NCBI GenBank assembly: GCA_021800745.1
Contig: JAJYYS010000065.1
Coordinates: 1 to 8,655, forward strand
Direction: 5' to 3'
Length of the DNA: 8,655 nt
From: a bacterium
GTDB lineage: Bacteria; SZUA-79; Acidulodesulfobacterales; Acidulodesulfobacteraceae
Position 1 is the first letter of the stretch, and each line of letters starts with the position of its first letter. The notes under the pieces are model-generated. The model searched no databases, was not told the DNA's origin, and saw nothing but the letters and a program-made list of their open reading frames with translations. Positions 7,734 through 8,655 of the stretch are shown here, one piece after another. The position numbers and the translations under genes are program-made.

Positions 7734-7738
7734 CCTCT
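7734..7738 (-). promoter_or_regulatory. Shine-Dalgarno site of mrp
   Basis: On the minus strand AGAGG lies 5 nt before the ATG at 7728. The next in-frame Met (residue 7) has no such site, so the longer start is preferred. Confidence 0.6.
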
Positions 7739-7777
7739 CTTTTGTTTAGATTTAGAAATTTATTTAACTGAATGAGC

Positions 7778-7802
7778 GCAAACGGCGTGCGTTTGCATGC
7801 CG
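7778..7802. other. GC-rich hairpin(s) in the mrp leader/promoter region
   Basis: Two alternative stems overlap here. GCAAACG (7778-7784) pairs perfectly with CGTTTGC (7790-7796) around a 5-nt loop. CGGCGTGC (7783-7790) pairs with GCATGCCG (7795-7802) around GTTT with one G-T pair. They exclude each other. The island is GC-rich within very AT-rich DNA, 50-75 nt upstream of the mrp start. There is no T-run after it on the minus strand, so it does not look like an intrinsic terminator of the radical SAM gene. A weak -10-like TATATT (minus strand, 7804-7809) precedes it, so it could lie in the mrp 5' leader. Function unknown. Confidence 0.4.
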
Positions 7803-7810
7803 TAATATAG

Positions 7811-7841
7811 TATTTATATAGATATATAAATATTTATATAT
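7811..7841. repeat. AT-only palindromic repeats upstream of mrp
   Basis: TATTTATATA occurs at 7811-7820 and 7831-7840, with its reverse complement at 7823-7832 between them. Positions 7822-7841 form a perfect 20-bp palindrome. The sequence is almost pure A/T, so the significance is limited. It lies between the radical SAM stop and mrp and could form part of an mrp promoter or operator, or simply be low-complexity spacer. Confidence 0.45.
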
Positions 7842-7861
7842 TATTTATGATAACATAATTT

Positions 7862-8655
7862 TCATATTGTTTCAACCTTAAAAGCATCCATAAATGCGCT
7901 GACCGAGAACTCGGCTTTGCCCGGCCCTGCCGCGCCGTAACCTTCCGGAACCGGAAGATTATATTTATAATGAAGCTCATGCCATTTGAGCAAGAGTTTG
8001 ACATAATATTCCAGCGGAGCGGATGAATTGCCTAATTTTCCGAGTTTGCTGGTTTTTTCCGGACACCATGTAGTATATCTCGGAATAACGCCTTTAGACA
8101 TAAAAAATTCAAGCCCTTCGGCGGTTGAATTCACCGCATCGTCTATGCTTTCGAACCCGAACGGCCTTGAAAGTTCTACGCCGGCGACGAAGTTTGGAAT
8201 AACCTTATATTCGCCGAAGACCGCAACTGCGTCCACGATTCTTTTAACCCATTCGTCCCTTCCTATAAATTTAGATTTGCCGGGGCAAATTTTTTCAAAA
8301 AGACTTTTATCCCATACCTCAAAATTAGTATGGTAAATATAAGCGCCGGCGGATTTAAGCCTCATTAAGTTTTTTTGCGTATGCGCCTGCACCACGACTT
8401 TGCTTATCCATCTTCCTTTAAACTTTTCCTCTATAGCTTCAAGAAACCTGACGTAAAAATCTATTTCCGTATCGCCTTTAAACCCGATCTCGTCTATGAT
8501 GCTTCCGCCCGTTAAAGTATATGCCCCTGCGGAAGAATCTTCGGAAGATTCTATTATGGATAGAGCGCCTATAATGTCCTCGACCGATTTAACCGCGGAA
8601 TAATTTTTATTTGCTTTTTTTTGATTTAAGTAATTTGAGTTCATATCGCAGAATG
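7862..8655 (-). CDS. Radical SAM protein, biotin-synthase-related, N-terminally cut by the window edge
   Basis: Only the C-terminal part is present. An internal Met at 8644 gives 260 residues, but the frame stays open upstream to the window end, reading Phe-Cys-Asp before that Met. A Cys preceded by an aromatic residue fits the last position of the radical SAM CX3CX(aromatic)C cluster motif, so the true start and the first two cysteines lie outside. YTLTGG (near 42-47 from the Met) resembles the strand-2 GG(E) SAM-binding motif. Further downstream come HTNFEVWD, a conserved-looking CPGKSKFIGRDEWV, NFVAGVEL and LEYYVKLLLKWHELHYKY. This pattern is like biotin-synthase-related radical SAM proteins (I think COG2516-type). 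The substrate is unknown; BioB itself or a lipoyl synthase-like role cannot be decided from this fragment. No intrinsic terminator follows the stop codon. Confidence 0.8.
   Translation of the reverse strand, partial: FCDMNSNYLNQKKANKNYSAVKSVEDIIGALSIIESSEDSSAGAYTLTGGSIIDEIGFKGDTEIDFYVRFLEAIEEKFKGRWISKVVVQAHTQKNLMRLKSAGAYIYHTNFEVWDKSLFEKICPGKSKFIGRDEWVKRIVDAVAVFGEYKVIPNFVAGVELSRPFGFESIDDAVNSTAEGLEFFMSKGVIPRYTTWCPEKTSKLGKLGNSSAPLEYYVKLLLKWHELHYKYNLPVPEGYGAAGPGKAEFSVSAFMDAFKVETI

Overview
This AT-rich window holds eight protein-coding genes. Two of them run off the window edges. The organism looks like a Gram-negative-type bacterium with canonical Shine-Dalgarno sites (a perfect AAGGAGGA precedes the thioredoxin gene) and an AT-biased codon use rich in ATA (Ile), AAA (Lys) and AGA/AGG (Arg). 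The gene content (biotin-synthase-related radical SAM protein, Cys-rich Mrp ATPase) would suit an anaerobe, for example a deltaproteobacterial-type lineage. That placement is inference, and no marker here fixes the taxon.

Left and centre, plus strand (about 1-6257): an Hsp20/alpha-crystallin small heat-shock protein, probably 5'-truncated by the window edge, is followed by an AT-rich intergenic region. That region has three TATAAT hexamers embedded in two short perfect palindromes. Next comes a tightly packed or overlapping run: lon (ATP-dependent protease), thiL (thiamine-monophosphate kinase) and two tandem, paralogous CNNM/CorC-type membrane proteins with CBS domains. Lon/thiL and the two CNNM genes overlap, and thiL is 7 nt from the first CNNM gene, so lon to the second CNNM gene is probably one transcript. 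Hsp20 and Lon form a protein quality-control pair (holdase plus protease). ThiL makes the cofactor thiamine diphosphate. The CNNM proteins are likely Mg2+/divalent-cation transporters or efflux-related proteins.

Junction (6258-6361): the two converging transcription units are separated by a perfect inverted repeat with 34-nt arms and a single-base centre. It is flanked by T-rich tracts on both strands. It should act as a bidirectional terminator, but it is much longer than a normal one and looks like a REP/MITE-type palindrome.

Right part, minus strand (6362-8655): a thioredoxin (WCAPC), an Mrp/NBP35-family P-loop ATPase with an unusual N-terminal array of three Cys-Gly-Cys repeats, an AT-rich intergenic region with palindromes and a GC-rich hairpin, and the C-terminal part of a radical SAM protein. 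The open frame of that protein reaches the window edge through a Phe-Cys that looks like the last cysteine of the CX3CX2C motif. Thioredoxin and Mrp together suggest thiol redox and Fe-S cluster handling, and the radical SAM enzyme is itself an Fe-S client.

Overall this is mostly conserved housekeeping content. I do not see a new defence, mobile or biosynthetic system. The items most worth a second look are the 69-bp palindrome, the Cys-Gly-Cys repeat tail of Mrp, the palindromic lon promoter region, and several start-site decisions.
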